This document shows, piece by piece, positions 37,587 through 50,839 of a stretch of DNA of 64,000 bases; the first letter of the stretch is position 1; every line of letters starts with the position of its first letter. The stretch covers positions 169,001 through 233,000 of the forward strand of contig VXCM01000039.1 in assembly GCA_014773175.1 (NCBI GenBank), in the 5' to 3' direction. The position numbers and the translations under genes were made by a program. The notes below the pieces were generated by a model. It made no database searches, was not told where the DNA came from, and saw only the letters and a program-made list of their open reading frames with translations. This DNA comes from Lucifuga dentata (taxonomy: Eukaryota > Chordata > Actinopteri > Ophidiiformes > Bythitidae).

Positions 37587-38969
37587 ACATCCCCAGGTCA
37601 TTCCTATGTTCCCAGGGTCCTACGCTCCCACATCCCCAAATAAAGAGAAAGATGTTACAAACTGTTGCTATGACGTTATCAGTGAACTCCAAAACAGGCT
37701 ACTGTTGGCCGCAGCCACACCAAACACAGTAACAGAAAAAAAGAAAACTGGCTTGCCTAGCTTAGTTATCTCTAATATTGTGTACACACCAAACAATATC
37801 TAACTTCATGAGCTGGAAGAATCCATCATATCCCATTGTCTATTGGCCAATCCAACTCAAACCCCCCATTATAGGGTAACTCAACTGAGGTTGTCACCCA
37901 GTTAGGTAATACCAGATTCAGTGACACGAGGCAAAAATCAAAACAGAACAACATAAGTTGTATTTGTAACCTAACTGTATGTCTATGCTGAACTCTTATG
38001 TTAACCAAGCACAACTGAACATAAATATTCCAACATGACAATCAGTGTACAAGCACACTATACAATTGTTGTCTGCAGTCCAGTTAAGGCAAAAATGTGG
38101 AGTAAGATGTATACATGGATGGCATTACCAGGAGTTCATCATTCACAGAATAAACACAACTCATTGTTTAATCACTGCACAAGGGGAAGTATGCCCAATG
38201 AGGAAATGCATGCAGAGTTTTCTTATTCAGATTATAAAATGGACTGTTTACATGCTTTAGTAAATTGATTTACAATCACATAATCTAGGACTGTAACTCT
38301 AAGTAACGTCAATTTATGCTAATTTCAGTCTGATTAAGGTGTTCACAAGGTATTGAACACAAAACAAAAAAATGTTTATTGCCTTAATCGATGTAAAAAT
38401 ACTGAATAACTCAACACTTCCTATAGCCCATTACACTATTAATCAATTAGTGTGTTTTTTTTCTTCTGATTTTTCCCAATTCAAAATATAATTTATGGAG
38501 ACTTATGCCATCTGCTTAAGTAGGCTATCAGTGTCCATTTTGGCTCAGGCATGGGGCTGACAGAGTGAAACAAGAACAGTAGCTAATGTTAGCACTAATG
38601 TTTGCATTAATATTAACATTAGTGGTAGAGATGAATGGAGCGCCTGGCAGCTAGGCCTCGTCTGTCCACAACCAGAGACAGGTGGGTCCTTAAGCCTGGC
38701 TTCAGGTTACTTAGAGAGGCCATGATATGTACCACACACAACCTTATGCACACTTTCATACACACACATGCAGAGACATTCTTACTCATTTATTCTAGGC
38801 TATTCCAAAATGATAGCACTCGACTGATACTCCTAAGCAAATGGGAAAATGTTGTTCTCTCTCTATTACATGACTGTTATTATTATTATTATTATCTCCT
38901 CTTTGTCTCATTCACCATCAGCAATGACATGACTGCCCTAATTCCTGCATGTCAAAAGAGCAAAAATTA

Positions 38970-39310
38970 AATGCAGAGTTGGCACTACAAGTTTCAGAGG
39001 AGCACCGTTTTGCATGTGTTACACGGCTTTGTGATGCTAAAATATGTAGAGGAAGTTTGCTTTAGCACTGTGGGGGAATCTAAGCTCGGCCACCTGTTCG
39101 CCAGATCCAGAGGCTTTATTAAATATTCTTATAAAAATCAAACAAAAAAAAGAGGGAGAAGAGAAATCAAAGCATTTCCTGGCTGCCTGTGGCACGGCTT
39201 CTGAAGACCGTCCTATTTTTAAGTTTTAACCTAAAGCAGCAGCCCCATTGTGGACCCAGATGTTGTCGGTAATAAAAATATGAAGCCATCTAACCTAAAA
39301 ACATGAGCGC
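38970..39310. promoter_or_regulatory. Candidate conserved non-coding element
   Basis: GGCTTTATTAAATATTCTTA, TCGGTAATAAAAATATG and a GC-richer flank (TCGGCCACCTGTTCGCC) in complex sequence; the A-run at 39147 is the only simple tract. Confidence 0.35.
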
Positions 39311-39319
39311 CTAAAAATT

Positions 39320-41060
39320 TTTCTTGTACACAATATCAGTGTAGAACTCAGTGTAAAGGTGATCAATCTTTTAGTCAAGTAAAAGTTTATAGTCCTTTAC
39401 ACGTGCAGTCCAAAATGCAAGCCCAAACGTTCCAGAAACTGTATCTACACTAGGCTACAATAAGTTAAAATAAAATAAAATAACCTTAATGAACAAAGCA
39501 CTTTTCAAGCACCTACCTACACTTTACAATGTGACTACTTGATTAAGCTGTGATCAGCTGATTGTTCCCTTTATTGTTATAATTAACTCATTAGCCTTTC
39601 ACAGCCTTTTTATTTCCCTCTGCTTCACGAAATGTTTACCAAGGGATCTGGGGAGAGATGCCATGTTTGCCTTGCAATCAGATCTGAGCTGGAATGTGGG
39701 CTGGAGGAAGGCGGGCAGAGGCCTCTCTTCCTGCCTGGATGGTTGGGTGGGTGGGTGGCTGACTGGCCTACTAGTGGGTGGATAATTAGGATGGGAGGAC
39801 CTAGCTCCAAGTGCTATTTCTAACNCTGTTTCCCTGACTCCCCATCCGATGTGTCCTTAAACAAAGTGCCCCCTCATGGACACAGAGTGCTCTATTCCTC
39901 CTTCAGAGGAACGTCCCTAAATAAAACCTGGCTGCCATCAAGCCAATATGGGTTTTACTGGATGTTCATCCTCTGCCTACAAAAATAGAGAGCATACTTA
40001 CACAAAGTTCACACTCTAATCTTACACACGTACATGTCTGTTCATCTCCTCATAAAGTAAATTAGCTTATAGCTACTGTTTCAAAACATATTACTGTCAA
40101 GTCTAGCCCTCCCTTGACCTTTCTGTGTAAGATATGGAGGGGGGCTCTGTGTTATTTTTTATGTGAAGACCTGTGGAATTTGAAATTGGTTGGCTTGTGT
40201 TAAAAGATTTATGTAGAGATTTATGCCATGACTGATCCAGGATCTCATATAATAATAATACTATATGACTGGTGCTTTAACCCCTCTGACCCTGTCACAT
40301 CTTCCTGGCCATGTTCCATATGAAAGTCAGAGGCCTTTTATATCCATTTGGGTGATTTTATGAGCAATTTAATTCCAAAAATGAAAATATCTACCAAATC
40401 ATAAAATGGTAAATGCCACATTAGCAAAAGGCATTGAAATACTACAAAGCTGATGGACCAACATTACATCTTTGTTTTCAAAAAGCAACAATGTGATTAC
40501 ACACTTCATATATACTTGACTAATTTTACATGCTTTTAACATTTCTAAGATACTGATTTTGGATTTCTTTTTCCTTTTTATTGCAGTTCTTTAGTAACAT
40601 TTTCACATATTCCATCATATTGCTTCTTAGAAGTAATGGTATCCTTTTATGCATTTGTGTGTGTTATTATTAATAATCCTTCTTTGTTTCTGTTCACTAA
40701 TTTGACAATCATAATGGATGTACCTTAAAAATATGGATGGCCTTAAAAATATCCAGCATCCTAACAAGTGATGATGGACGTTGAAGGAGAGTAGGGAACT
40801 GGGGAAGAAAGACTGAAAGAGAAGAGAAACAGGAAGAAATGGAACATGAGACCAATTGTAAAAGCCAGTCTTGTTAGCATTGTGTCACATGAGCATCTAT
40901 ATATCATCTCCAGGTCTGTCACCTGACCCAGATGTGTCACAACCCCCGGACTGTCCCCACAACCGCGAGCCCTTCTCTGGTAACCCCTGGGCCCTCTACC
41001 CCCATCTCCCCCATCTCCCAGTGAGTGTTAGGCAGTACTTTACAGCCTCTGAAAGGGAAC
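39320..41060. other. Desert stretch
   Basis: Contains GGGTGGGTGGGTGG at 39745-39758, a single N at 39825 without flanking duplication, and AT-rich sequence. The 40930-41200 part is GC-richer, with CCCCCATCTCCCCCATCTCC. No gene. Confidence 0.45.
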
Positions 41061-42209
41061 TAAAGACCGCTGAGGATTGAGATGAATTACAGCCGGGGGA
41101 GCTCCTCTAACGAAGGGCGTCCAAATTTACAGCTTTGGCAGCTTTCTTAACTTCATGGATGGAGATAAAGCAGGCCTTTGGTTTGACAGAGCCCCACTAG
41201 GAGTGCAGGGAGGGGAGGGAGGAAAGAAGAGAGAAGGAAAAGCAAAAGAGAGAAAGAGGAAGCTTAGTTTCTCTAAGAAAACCTAATGAGTGAAAATATA
41301 TGAAGCAGAATGGCCCTTGTTATTCTCTCCCTGACAAGAAAAATGGCAGGTAAATGTCAAATAATATTTATTGCGATCAACAGCCATTGAGAGGTTATGA
41401 ACACAGAGGCCCCAACTGCACTCAGTAACTATTTTGTGAAACACACAGAGCCAGCCACAGCATGAAACACATGTTTTTTTAGGAGATCAGTTGGTTTAAA
41501 TGCTTGTTAAATCAGCCACAAAACAAAAAAAAAGAGTGAAAAAAAGCCTTTTTAATGCTGTCTACACCTGAATGAAAAGACCTTTGTAGATCATGCTGTT
41601 GAGTTTGTAAAAACAAATATGTGCTACATCAAGCCAATCATTTATCCCCAGACAAAGATCAAACTAATATTGACTGAAAAACACCTGAAAGATGAGAGAC
41701 TGAATGCTAATGAGAAGGGGAGTTTCTCACTGCTAATCACAATAAGCCTCATTTTGAGTGAGGAAAATAAAAGGGGGGAAAGGGACATGAAAGCCATCTT
41801 CATAAACATCCTCATTTTCCAGGAGCAGAATATGGTGTATGCAGTCTGGCTGCAGCCAGACTCCTATAAGAACTCTGAATTATATATCAGGCTCTAAAGC
41901 TGGCACTTTAATCCTATTTGCATTCATATGACTACAGCTGGATCCTGAGAGCCTTTATCCTTAGATTTTGCCCATTTGTATGCCCCTGTGAGTGCAGGAA
42001 GTCTATGCACGATACCGGTATCTGGATGTCTCGCACATCTTTCACCCCATTTTCACTCCCTCAGCCACTGCCATTCACTGGAAGAGGCACTGGAAAAACT
42101 TATTGGAGAATAGTACAAATGAGTAAACATGAAGACTCTTGAGCAGGTAATGGACTCTCATGTACACACAGACGCACACACGCAAACACATGCACACACA
42201 CCAAGACAC

Positions 42210-42212
<3 letters not shown>

Positions 42213-42254
<42 letters not shown>
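42213..42254. repeat. (GA)n microsatellite
   Basis: About 20 GA units preceded by loose CA-rich sequence (42160-42210). Confidence 0.9.
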
Positions 42255-42257
<3 letters not shown>

Positions 42258-42329
42258 AAATACTCCTAGTGGTTCTCTAGTGGAGAGAGCCACAGGCTTA
42301 GCTCTACACTGGCTGATTTGTGAATCTCT

Positions 42330-42720
42330 TCTCCTTAAACAGCTCTGTGCCTCTGCGCACACGTTGTGCTGACGCAGGGAGGGACAGTGCTCTCACCCAT
42401 TTGCACATTAATAAACCTCCAGAAACATTTATTAAATGCTGGGAGAATAGTCAGTATTTACATGTGAAACTCCAGAGGACATCAGTGTGTTTGGCTGGGG
42501 CCACACCGCGGGCCTCTGTGGTCCTGCAAATCCTCGGCTGCACACAGGGCGTGATAATGACATCCTCTGTCCAATTACTAGTGCTGCCAATAACACTGGT
42601 CATGATGGAGAGGAACACACTATTAACCCTGTTAGCATTATCGACACAACCCACAGACTTCAAATCAGAACTCCATTAAGGTGATGATGAAAGTGATTAT
42701 TAGAGAGGCAAAAGCAGGAA
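42330..42720. promoter_or_regulatory. Candidate conserved non-coding element, one of the strongest
   Basis: GCACATTAATAAACCTCC, GGGCGTGATAATGACATCC, GTCCAATTACTAGTGC, GCATTATCGACAC and CTCCATTAAGGTGATG over 380 bases. Several frames are open on both strands, as is common in constrained non-coding DNA low in stop triplets. Confidence 0.42.
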
Positions 42721-42879
42721 TTCAGGATTTGTTATAACATCTGCTGTATTATGTTATTTATATAATAATAATAAAAATAATAATAATTTCTTTCATATTC
42801 TACTGCTGATCTTTAGTCTGTCATGCCAGACACATTATTTGCGTTTATCAATATTAATGATAAGCTAAAAAGGCAACCA

Positions 42880-43070
42880 CACCACATGATCTGCAAATAT
42901 AATGGCCCACCTTATCAATTCATAACACAGACCGGCTAAACTGTCAGAAAAATCTGAAGTCACACTTAACTGAGCCCAGTACCTACTATTAAGATGGCTC
43001 GACATAACAGGACGGCTGCCAATAATTGTACATAAAGATATGGAAAAGCCACAGTCCAGCTATGAATATT
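42880..43070. promoter_or_regulatory. Candidate conserved non-coding element
   Basis: GCAAATATAATGGCCCACC, CTACTATTAAGATGGC and GCCAATAATTGTACATAAAG in repeat-free sequence. Confidence 0.33.
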
Positions 43071-43392
43071 TCATGAATTCCAACACAAAGAGCATGCTAA
43101 AAGGATCAAAGAGAAAAACGGGAGAGGAGTCAATGTTAACATCCAAACAATACGCAAGAATCCCGACAGCATAGGTCACATGCAAAAAGACCGGGGTCAC
43201 ACTGAAATTGTCCATCAGTCAGACAAGCAGAACTGATTTGGATGCTAAATAATGGTTTAGATATTCAAAAATTCCATATATATGCGAAAGGCTTCAGTGC
43301 ACCCTGGATCTGGCCTATCAGAAGAGTGCTCTGCCACCACACTCCCTCATGCAGACCCACACCATGCCTCTGAGCCTGAGACTAACACACAT

Positions 43393-43393
<1 letters not shown>

Positions 43394-43426
<33 letters not shown>

Positions 43427-43432
43427 GCACAC
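43394..43432. repeat. (CA)n microsatellite
   Basis: CA units ending in CGCACGCACACA; loose CA-rich sequence continues to about 43530. Confidence 0.9.
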
Positions 43433-44569
43433 ATTCGCAGATATGCAGACTTTCCGACAGATACATGTGAAGAAACACTCGCACACTCAGACACGTATTA
43501 AAATAGACATAAACACAAATACATATACATTATATTTTTTATATTATATTTTTAATATCGATTTAATATATATATATATACTGTATTATTGTATATAAAT
43601 AGTAAAATGTGTTGGAAGAATTTTTTTTGTTAAACTTATGCTAATGTTTAACATGTAGACACATCACCACTGCTGTTATTACAGTAATAAACTGTTTGCT
43701 GTCACATTTTACATGACACATTAATTCAAAACCAGCATCTCTTGACAGGCATCTCTTCAGTGTGAAACGATTCATCACCAGGAAGTGGTCAAACTAAATG
43801 TCATACAAATTTCAAGTTATTTATCACATGATTACCTCTTCTAAATTTGCCAGAAGCTTTTTTTATTTACAATTTTTGTTCTTTCACAATAATAATAATA
43901 AAAACGTATTATAATAATAGCGAGTTCACATGCTGTGTACCTGTATAAACACCGCTCAGACAAAAACTGTCTACCATACCCTGTGAGGATGTGTACACAA
44001 GACAGAGAATAACAAAAAAGTTACTTGTGCTAAAACTGTGATGTATATAGAAAAAGGGGTAGGATGTATGCGTGAGCACACGTGTGCGCACACACATATA
44101 AATATGTGTTTGCACCTGTTTTACTGTAAATTAAAAGAATGAACAGCAGAGAAAACTGACATTATACTTACACTGCTGGTATCTTTAAGCCTAACTGTTG
44201 CACTCTTGATAACTTTCGTGCTGAGTAAAAGTCCACCAAATTTTAAAAAGCAATCATTGTCACTAAAAGATGTCTTTATCCTTTGTAGCCTGTGTACATC
44301 AACATATAATCCATGCAAAATTTATACAAAACAGTGTGTTATAAAAAGCACAATTTGGTGCCACAATTATATTGTGATCTTCTGTTCATTCAAAGGGCCG
44401 TCTTGTTGTGATTGTCATATGCCACTTGCTATTGAAATGTGTTTTCATGTTTCTCATCTCATTGAATGTCAAACATCTCTTATTGAAGGAGCCAAATCCA
44501 TCTGATGATTTTTTCCACCCCACTCAAATGGAAATGGTGCAAGTGACAAAACAGTGGTATTAACATAAT

Positions 44570-44800
44570 AAAGGAATTCAACTTACAAAAACCACAACAT
44601 CTGCCGGGTTGGAGAGAGTAATGGATAACATTTCTTTGAATCCAATTGATGGATCTGATGGTGCTTAGACAGTCATTCACATCATAATGTCTCAGGAGAG
44701 GCCAATAATAGGAACAACATGGGATTAATCTCAACATTCTTGACGCAGACGAGACAAAATATGCATGGACCCAGAGAGATCTAAAAAGACGCTGTTATAT
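44570..44800. promoter_or_regulatory. Candidate conserved non-coding element
   Basis: GAGAGTAATGGATAACATTT, CCAATTGATGGATCTGATGG, GGCCAATAATAGG and GGGATTAATCTC. Confidence 0.33.
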
Positions 44801-45579
44801 ACAAATTTGTTTGAGGGTGAGAGCTGGTATACAGGGTGCTGTGGAAAGAAATAAGGAAGACCCACAGAAATAACTACATTCAAACCTACATTGAATGGTT
44901 ACAGATGCTACTCGACTGTTGCATCTGCCTGCTTAATCTGAAAAATATGATGTGAGCATCAATTTGACCATTGCCAACTGTTCCTTTAAAACTGAGATTT
45001 TGCATTCACAACTGGTCACGTTTGGTTCTAGTGATACAGAATTTCTTTTTGATGCTGTAATGGAACTTGTCTGATGATTTATGACAGAAGGAGGAAAATC
45101 AAAGTGAATAACAGACATGTTTGAGGCGATATGGCCAAGGTGCGTACATCGACTTGAGTCTGATGGACAGATGACTCTTTGTGAGCTGACCTCTAAGACC
45201 AAGGTTTAATAATAAATACACAGCGTCTGAATTAAAAAGACACCTCTCTACATTTTTAATGTAAATGTATTTCTGCATGTAATTAAAAATGAATGATCAC
45301 AGGCTCACCTCCATGGACTTGGGGCCCCTGCTTGTGTTATTGACCACGGGGACAAGGGGGATGAGACCCCAGTAAGGCAAGAGTGGAATAGAGAAGGAGT
45401 GGAAGAAAGGGGGAGAGGGAAGAGTGGGATGCAAGTGTGCTGTCAAGGGAGGTGGATACCTCTATAGGCTTTTAAAGAATATCCAACCTGTACAAATAAC
45501 CAAAAGAATCTGCGGTTGGTGATTAACGTGCTCGCTAGAGGACAATCACTCAGGGAGAGAGATGGCTCATGGTTTGACT

Positions 45580-45990
45580 GTGTGATATACTCACTAGCAG
45601 AGCTCCTCTGATGGGAGGAACATTACTGATGGGAAACTAAAATGAAATTGGAGAGAGCGGGGGCAGGAATTAGGGCTGACCTGAATGGGTCTGAGGGTAA
45701 CATGGAGGCTATCACATTAACCTGATGGGAGCTCCTTTAATAGGGTCCAGGGCTTAAACTGATATATCAATTTCCCTCCATGTGGACGACTTCAAAGGCC
45801 AGAGCTCATTCTCGCCACTTGTGTCGACCCCACCATCAATCTCTAGCTGCTGTGGGCATCATCGCCTCCAGCCAGAGACAAGCCAGGATAAAGATCAGCT
45901 CAGCAGGCTACAGCCAATCAGCCGCTTTGTCTTAACTGTCCACTTGTGGTCAAAGAAAAGATTGCACCTTTAACTTTCAACTACTGTTAC
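45580..45990. promoter_or_regulatory. Candidate conserved non-coding element, one of the strongest
   Basis: A 400-bp block with AACATTACTGATGGGAAAC, CACATTAACCTGATGGG, CTGATATATCAATTTCCC (near-palindromic TGATATATCA), a GTGTCGACC site and CAGCCAATCAGCCGC. Base composition is even and there are no microsatellites. Confidence 0.42.
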
Positions 45991-46120
45991 TTTGGCCATT
46001 GTGCACTGGGCTGGAGCTTATATCAGGTTGTGTTTAAGGTGGACAAAGCAACAGAGTAAATTGGTGTCAACATGCAGATCAATTAAACACAACACTCCAT
46101 TCAGGTTCAGTATCACAGAG

Positions 46121-46138
46121 TGATTATAATTATAATCA
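46121..46138. repeat. 18-bp perfect palindrome of homeodomain-type half sites
   Basis: TGATTATAATTATAATCA equals its own reverse complement and contains ATTATAAT cores. It may be a paired homeodomain site or a chance AT-rich palindrome. Confidence 0.6.
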
Positions 46139-46486
46139 TTGTTGACAAATATTCATCCTTCTGTGTATGCTAACGTCATAATAATTACCCTTGTCATGCT
46201 AAATGTGTAATTTAGCAGCACAAATCATGGCATTTACTTCTGGTGACAGCTACAATGATAACAATCAGTAAAAGCGTGGCACAAAACCTCCAAGTTCATC
46301 TCCACTGTTTGTATAGAAAAGGTTGTTTCCATCAACAGAGACACGAGCAACTCCTTTCTTTTGGAGAAGCTCTCTGTTCTCAGAAATCATATCAAAAAGC
46401 CTCTCTCGCAGTGCAAGCCCTCCAGGGTTCTGATGTCACTTCCACTGTAACACTTCGCTGATGACTGATATATGCTTCATGAGTGT

Positions 46487-46488
<2 letters not shown>

Positions 46489-46531
<43 letters not shown>
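46489..46531. repeat. (GA)n microsatellite
   Basis: About 21 uninterrupted AG units. Confidence 0.9.
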
Positions 46532-46535
<4 letters not shown>

Positions 46536-46700
46536 TACACCCTTTTTGTTTTAGACGACATTTCTGACTTTACGCTAACTTGTTTTGTCAAAACAATTCC
46601 TGAAGAAATTAAGTGACACGATGCTCAAGTCAAACCTGGAACCTAGATCTGCTACAACAAACCTAATCCAGTTGAGCAGCCTGTGTATTGTGCCATCCTT

Positions 46701-46742
46701 AGTGTGTGTGTGTGTGTGTGTGTGTGTGCATGTGCGTGCGTA
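46701..46742. repeat. (GT)n microsatellite
   Basis: About 14 GT units, then GCATGTGCGTGCGT, all alternating purine-pyrimidine. Confidence 0.85.
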
Positions 46743-46749
46743 TTTCTCC

Positions 46750-49050
46750 TGTAACGCAGCTTAGGTTTGAGGAAGTTTTAGGCCTGGAGTCAGTCATCAG
46801 GAGAGTAATAACTTCAAAAAAAATCATAGATGGCACTCATAAAGGTCATGTGTTAACCTTCTTGAAAGATTTTGACTGAGCATAAACAGATGCAGAAAAT
46901 GAATATGTTTTTCACTTATTGTGTTGAGCAAGTAGAGTAGTTTTCCCAAAAATAAGAAAAAATGGCAGACATCTCAAAGGTATTAGAGTATAACAATACA
47001 CTCAAAAGGGGAGATCTGAAAGGAGTAGAACTAGATGCGATTAGAAGAGAGAGAGAAAAGTCCATATTTGTCACAGAACTCCTTCAGCTTTCACCTCATA
47101 ATCAGAGACATCATTTAGACAAAGGAAAAAAAAAGGCAAATATTTTGGGGAGGAAAGAAAAGGGGTCTACATAGTGAGTTGTGGAGTGAAACCGAGTGGG
47201 GCGGTGCGCCAAAAGAGCCCGTTGGTGTGGGCTACAGTTTGCCTGTGTAGCAGCTGAGATCTATGAATACAGATCAGGGGAGATGTGAGGGAATTTTACA
47301 GCAGGTATTGTCTGTCACTCACCCCGTCTGTCTGTGTGATCACTGCCTCCTCGGCGGCTGTTTCATCTTCCACTCTCTTACAGTCTAACACACATACACA
47401 CACACACACACATGCACACACTCCTTCCCCAGCTCCACCAAAGGAGATCTGGTGCTAGGGTGTGCCCTTGCCAAAAAGTGACAGGTGCTCCAATAGGAAA
47501 TCCAAAAATCAAAGGCCCATTATTCCTATTATGCGTTATGATACTCTGCTTATGTCTGGCTTTGTATAACTTACTGACATCTGGATTTGACTGAGAATAT
47601 AGCAATGAACATAATATAGGGTGTAAAATGAAATTCAACCATGACATGAAAATTTAAACATCTCCACTTTTTTGTATACAACATGTCTCGATGTGATGTT
47701 TGTTTCTGTTCTTAGATTTTTGCTCTTGTTCTCACAGTGGGGTGAAATAGTTTGCCAGTTGTGCGTCTGCATAGCCTGAAGCCTTGTAACACACGTCGTG
47801 AACTCTGCCTGTAGTGAACATAAATACAGATTTTACAGCAAAACATACAGCATTGAATATATACACAGACTTGAATCACTCACTTCTTCACTCATTTAAC
47901 GACATTACTGCTGAGCTAAACCCTGCTCTGTCTACACATCCCATCATGCACAGCCTCCCAGAAAGTGAACATTTAGATAAGTTGGCCAATCTACATTAAT
48001 GTGAAATACTGAACAAAGGGGCGGACTTCTCACAAGCTGTCCCGACACAGTCAATCTGCCTGAACAAGTGTTAGCTTTTGCATGGGAGTGTCAGTGTTGA
48101 TTTCTAGCATCGGGAGAGTAAACTACACATAAAACTGTCCCAACTGTTCAATCATGGTGCTCTGCAAATGGAAATGGAAGCGGGCCTGCAGTCTCAATCA
48201 GCTAAGTGTAGCAGGCAGCTGTTGTGTAGTGAATGGAGTGTGTCGTTAATTCTGTAAATATAGCTTTCCTTGTGTGTCTGAGAGTCACACACTCAGGCCA
48301 CATTTAGGCCAGATGAACAACGGCTTCCCCAGCATCTAACAAAATGAGCAAAACCGAATGGCTTGACAGAAAATTCAAATGCTTCTTTTGAAAACTCTTC
48401 TTTTTCATTTTTGAAGGAGACAGTACAAGGTTTTCTGCCTCACTACAAGGTTTTCAAATGTAATGAAACGCGCAGCTATATTTTAAACAAATGGAAGTAA
48501 TTGTTGTCTGTTCATGTTCCAGTTGTAACCAATTTTATCCGAGCCAAACAACACAGAGGAAAAAACTGCTGAGCTCTTTCAGAGGCAAACTGATGGTTTA
48601 GCACTTGTATTGTTCTTTAAAGTTGGAGCAGAGAAGCAACAAGATTCAGGCTCTTCTTCTTCAGGCTATCAATAATCTTTCTCTGACACATTATTTGCTG
48701 GGTTGGAGGAAAATAGGGTGCAGCACGGTCAGTGGTTCACCACAAAGACTTCTGGAAGCTGGCGAGGGCAGTGTGCGTGGGTGATGAATTCACCCTGGGA
48801 CACTGCCAGGATGTGTTTTTGACCAGGCTGCTGCTGTACTAGGGACCAGTGACTGAGCTGCACACAACAAACATTAACAATGTGTCTGGAAAAAAAACAC
48901 TGAGCAGCAATTTGAAGACATGACAGTAACGGATAAGCTCAGTTTTATTTGTACAATACCAAAGAAATGATGGACTAGCTTGCTCTTGTAGTAATATGTG
49001 CTAAAAGTTTGCATAGCACACTGAAAGACTCAAATAGTTTACTTGTTTAA
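46750..49050. other. Desert stretch left of the Tc1 relic
   Basis: A 70-codon frame at 46962 (begins MADISKVLEYNNTLKR) is unrecognised and most likely chance. CA-rich sequence lies at 47391-47420. The direct repeat CTACAAGGTTTTC occurs in a short region near 48425-48460. Confidence 0.45.
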
Positions 49051-49061
49051 TTTTCTTAGCA

Positions 49062-49922
49062 TATACTCTACCTTAGAAAAGTTTGCAATCACCCAGAAAT
49101 GTTTATGTTTTAGTTAGAAATTAATACTTTATTCACCAAGGTGATGTTACATTGATATAAATATATTACCTTGACATTAAAAGCGCTGCAAGTGGCTATT
49201 ACATCTGGAAATGATTGATTTATAATTAATTATTCACATAAAACTACAAAGCCCCATTTTCAGCAGCCATTTAACGATAAACTATTTTAGCTCAGTCTTA
49301 ATTAATCATGTTTAAATGCTAATTGGTTATTAGAAACACCTTTGTAATTGTGTTAGCACATCTGAAAACCATTATTCTGTTCACATTGCATTTATTTGGA
49401 TTGCAAGGTACTGGTGTTCTTAAAGTTCAATTCTGAGCTCAAAAATGGCCACAACAAAAAAACAAAAAACAAAAAACAAAAAAAAAAAAAAAANAAAAAA
49501 AAAAAAAAAGACAGTTCTCTCAAGAAATGCATCAGCTTATTGTTGTTTTGTGAAATGAAGGACATCCCATGTGTCAGACTGCCAAGAAAATGAAGATTTC
49601 ATACAAAGATGTCCACCGCAGTCTTGAGAGAAAATGGCAAACTGGATCTAAGACAGGAAAAGAAGCAGAAGGCCCAGATGCACAACTGCTCAGAAGAATA
49701 AATATATCAGAGTCTGAGAAACAAATGTCTTACAGGTCCTCAGTTGGCTGCTTCCTTAAATAGTGAACACAAATACCAGTGTCATTTGCAAGAGTGAAAA
49801 GATGATTCCAGGATCGCTGTTTACATCAATTTAATTCCACCTTCTTGAATAAAATTATCAATTTCTGTTAAAAACAAGAACATTTCTGGATGATTCCAAA
49901 CTATTGAATGCTCGTGTATATA
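49062..49922 (+). mobile_element. Decayed Tc1/mariner-like transposon, internally deleted
   Basis: The left end (49062-49113) and the reverse complement of the right end (49870-49922) align: each reads TATAC..., then AGTTTG-AATC-CCAGAAATGTT, giving degenerate inverted repeats of about 45-50 bp flanked by TA. The interior carries the region preceding the transposase and a relic of its N-terminal DNA-binding domain. The element is about 860 bp, where autonomous Tc1 elements are about 1.3-1.6 kb, so the catalytic half is missing. A poly-A run with a single N (49456-49510) sits inside it. Confidence 0.8.
49560..49838 (+). pseudogene. Tc1-like transposase N-terminal relic
   Basis: Translation gives LPRKMKISYKDVHRSLERK followed by a GSKTGKEAEGPDAQLLRR-type stretch and then SYRSSVGCFLK. 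This matches the helix-turn-helix and arginine-rich linker layout of fish Tc1-like transposases (KISYKGV...R-x(n)-GRPD...L). It stops at TAG after the CFLK codons. The plus-strand DNA continues with an 'ACCAGTGTCATTTGCAAGAG' segment homologous to the next part of the family, then breaks off. No DDE catalytic domain is present, so it is inactive. Confidence 0.7.
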
Positions 49923-50138
49923 TTTATTCAGAAATCCCTTCCTTCCCCACAGAGCCTGTTTCATAACCCTGCCCATTATTCACCTGTTTCTCTCCATTGC
50001 AACATTTTTCCCTTGATGGCCATAGGTGGTGTGAAGACTGAGTTTTACATCCAGATTCCCTGTGAATTAGCACAGCTAAAGCTGTTGGGGAAATTAAATA
50101 ACCTGAGGTTTGAGCTACTTTGGGGAGACCAGCTAACA

Positions 50139-50160
50139 TATTTGCCTCTCGAGGCAAATA
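50139..50160. repeat. Perfect 10-bp inverted repeat with 2-base spacer
   Basis: TATTTGCCTC and GAGGCAAATA flank TC. The adjacent sequence 50040-50135 is complex and repeat-free. Confidence 0.8.
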
Positions 50161-50839
50161 CTGCCTGAAGTTGAATGGACAGTAATTTTACGCATGGATT
50201 TTTTTCCCATCCTAATTCTCATAGTTTTGAATAATCCTGAAGATGTGTTTTACAGAACAAGGGGTTTTAACATTCTATGCTGAAGCTTAGGTTGTTGAAT
50301 TTTAGAGCACACACTCAAAAATAACAAATAACATAGCTTTTCAAAGGTTTACATTGTTATTTCAACTGAACTGAACATGATTCAATGATTTACTTCTGTT
50401 TTACATTCTTATGCATTGTTTTCAGAAAAGATACAAGTTTGGATTATCCATGTTTGTGGTGATATGACAAAACTGCCACACAGATGCTCTTTATAGTTTA
50501 TTATATTTTAGCAACAGTCATGTCTGATGGCTGCAATTTTTTTTTTTCCATTCCTGGTGTTAATCTCCTGTGCTCTTCCTTTTACATGACTAATCCAAGA
50601 TATCCATTATGGTTGAGCCTAAAATATATGTTGAAGATGTTCATCCAAGCTCTAAAGTTAGTGCTTGAATTACTCTATACATTCATAAAATAATGGGGGT
50701 CAAATTCCAGTTCCAGTCATAGCATATCTTCTCCAACTCCATGTCTAATCCCACCATAGACAAAGATCAAAGTGTTATAAAGTTGGGATAATCCTTATTA
50801 CTTCTCATTAGTGAGTAACCTGATGCACACTGACAAGTC

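Noticed and set aside
46962..47174. 70-codon frame beginning MADISKVLEY
   Set aside because: Charged and plausible-looking, but isolated, without splice context or recognised family.
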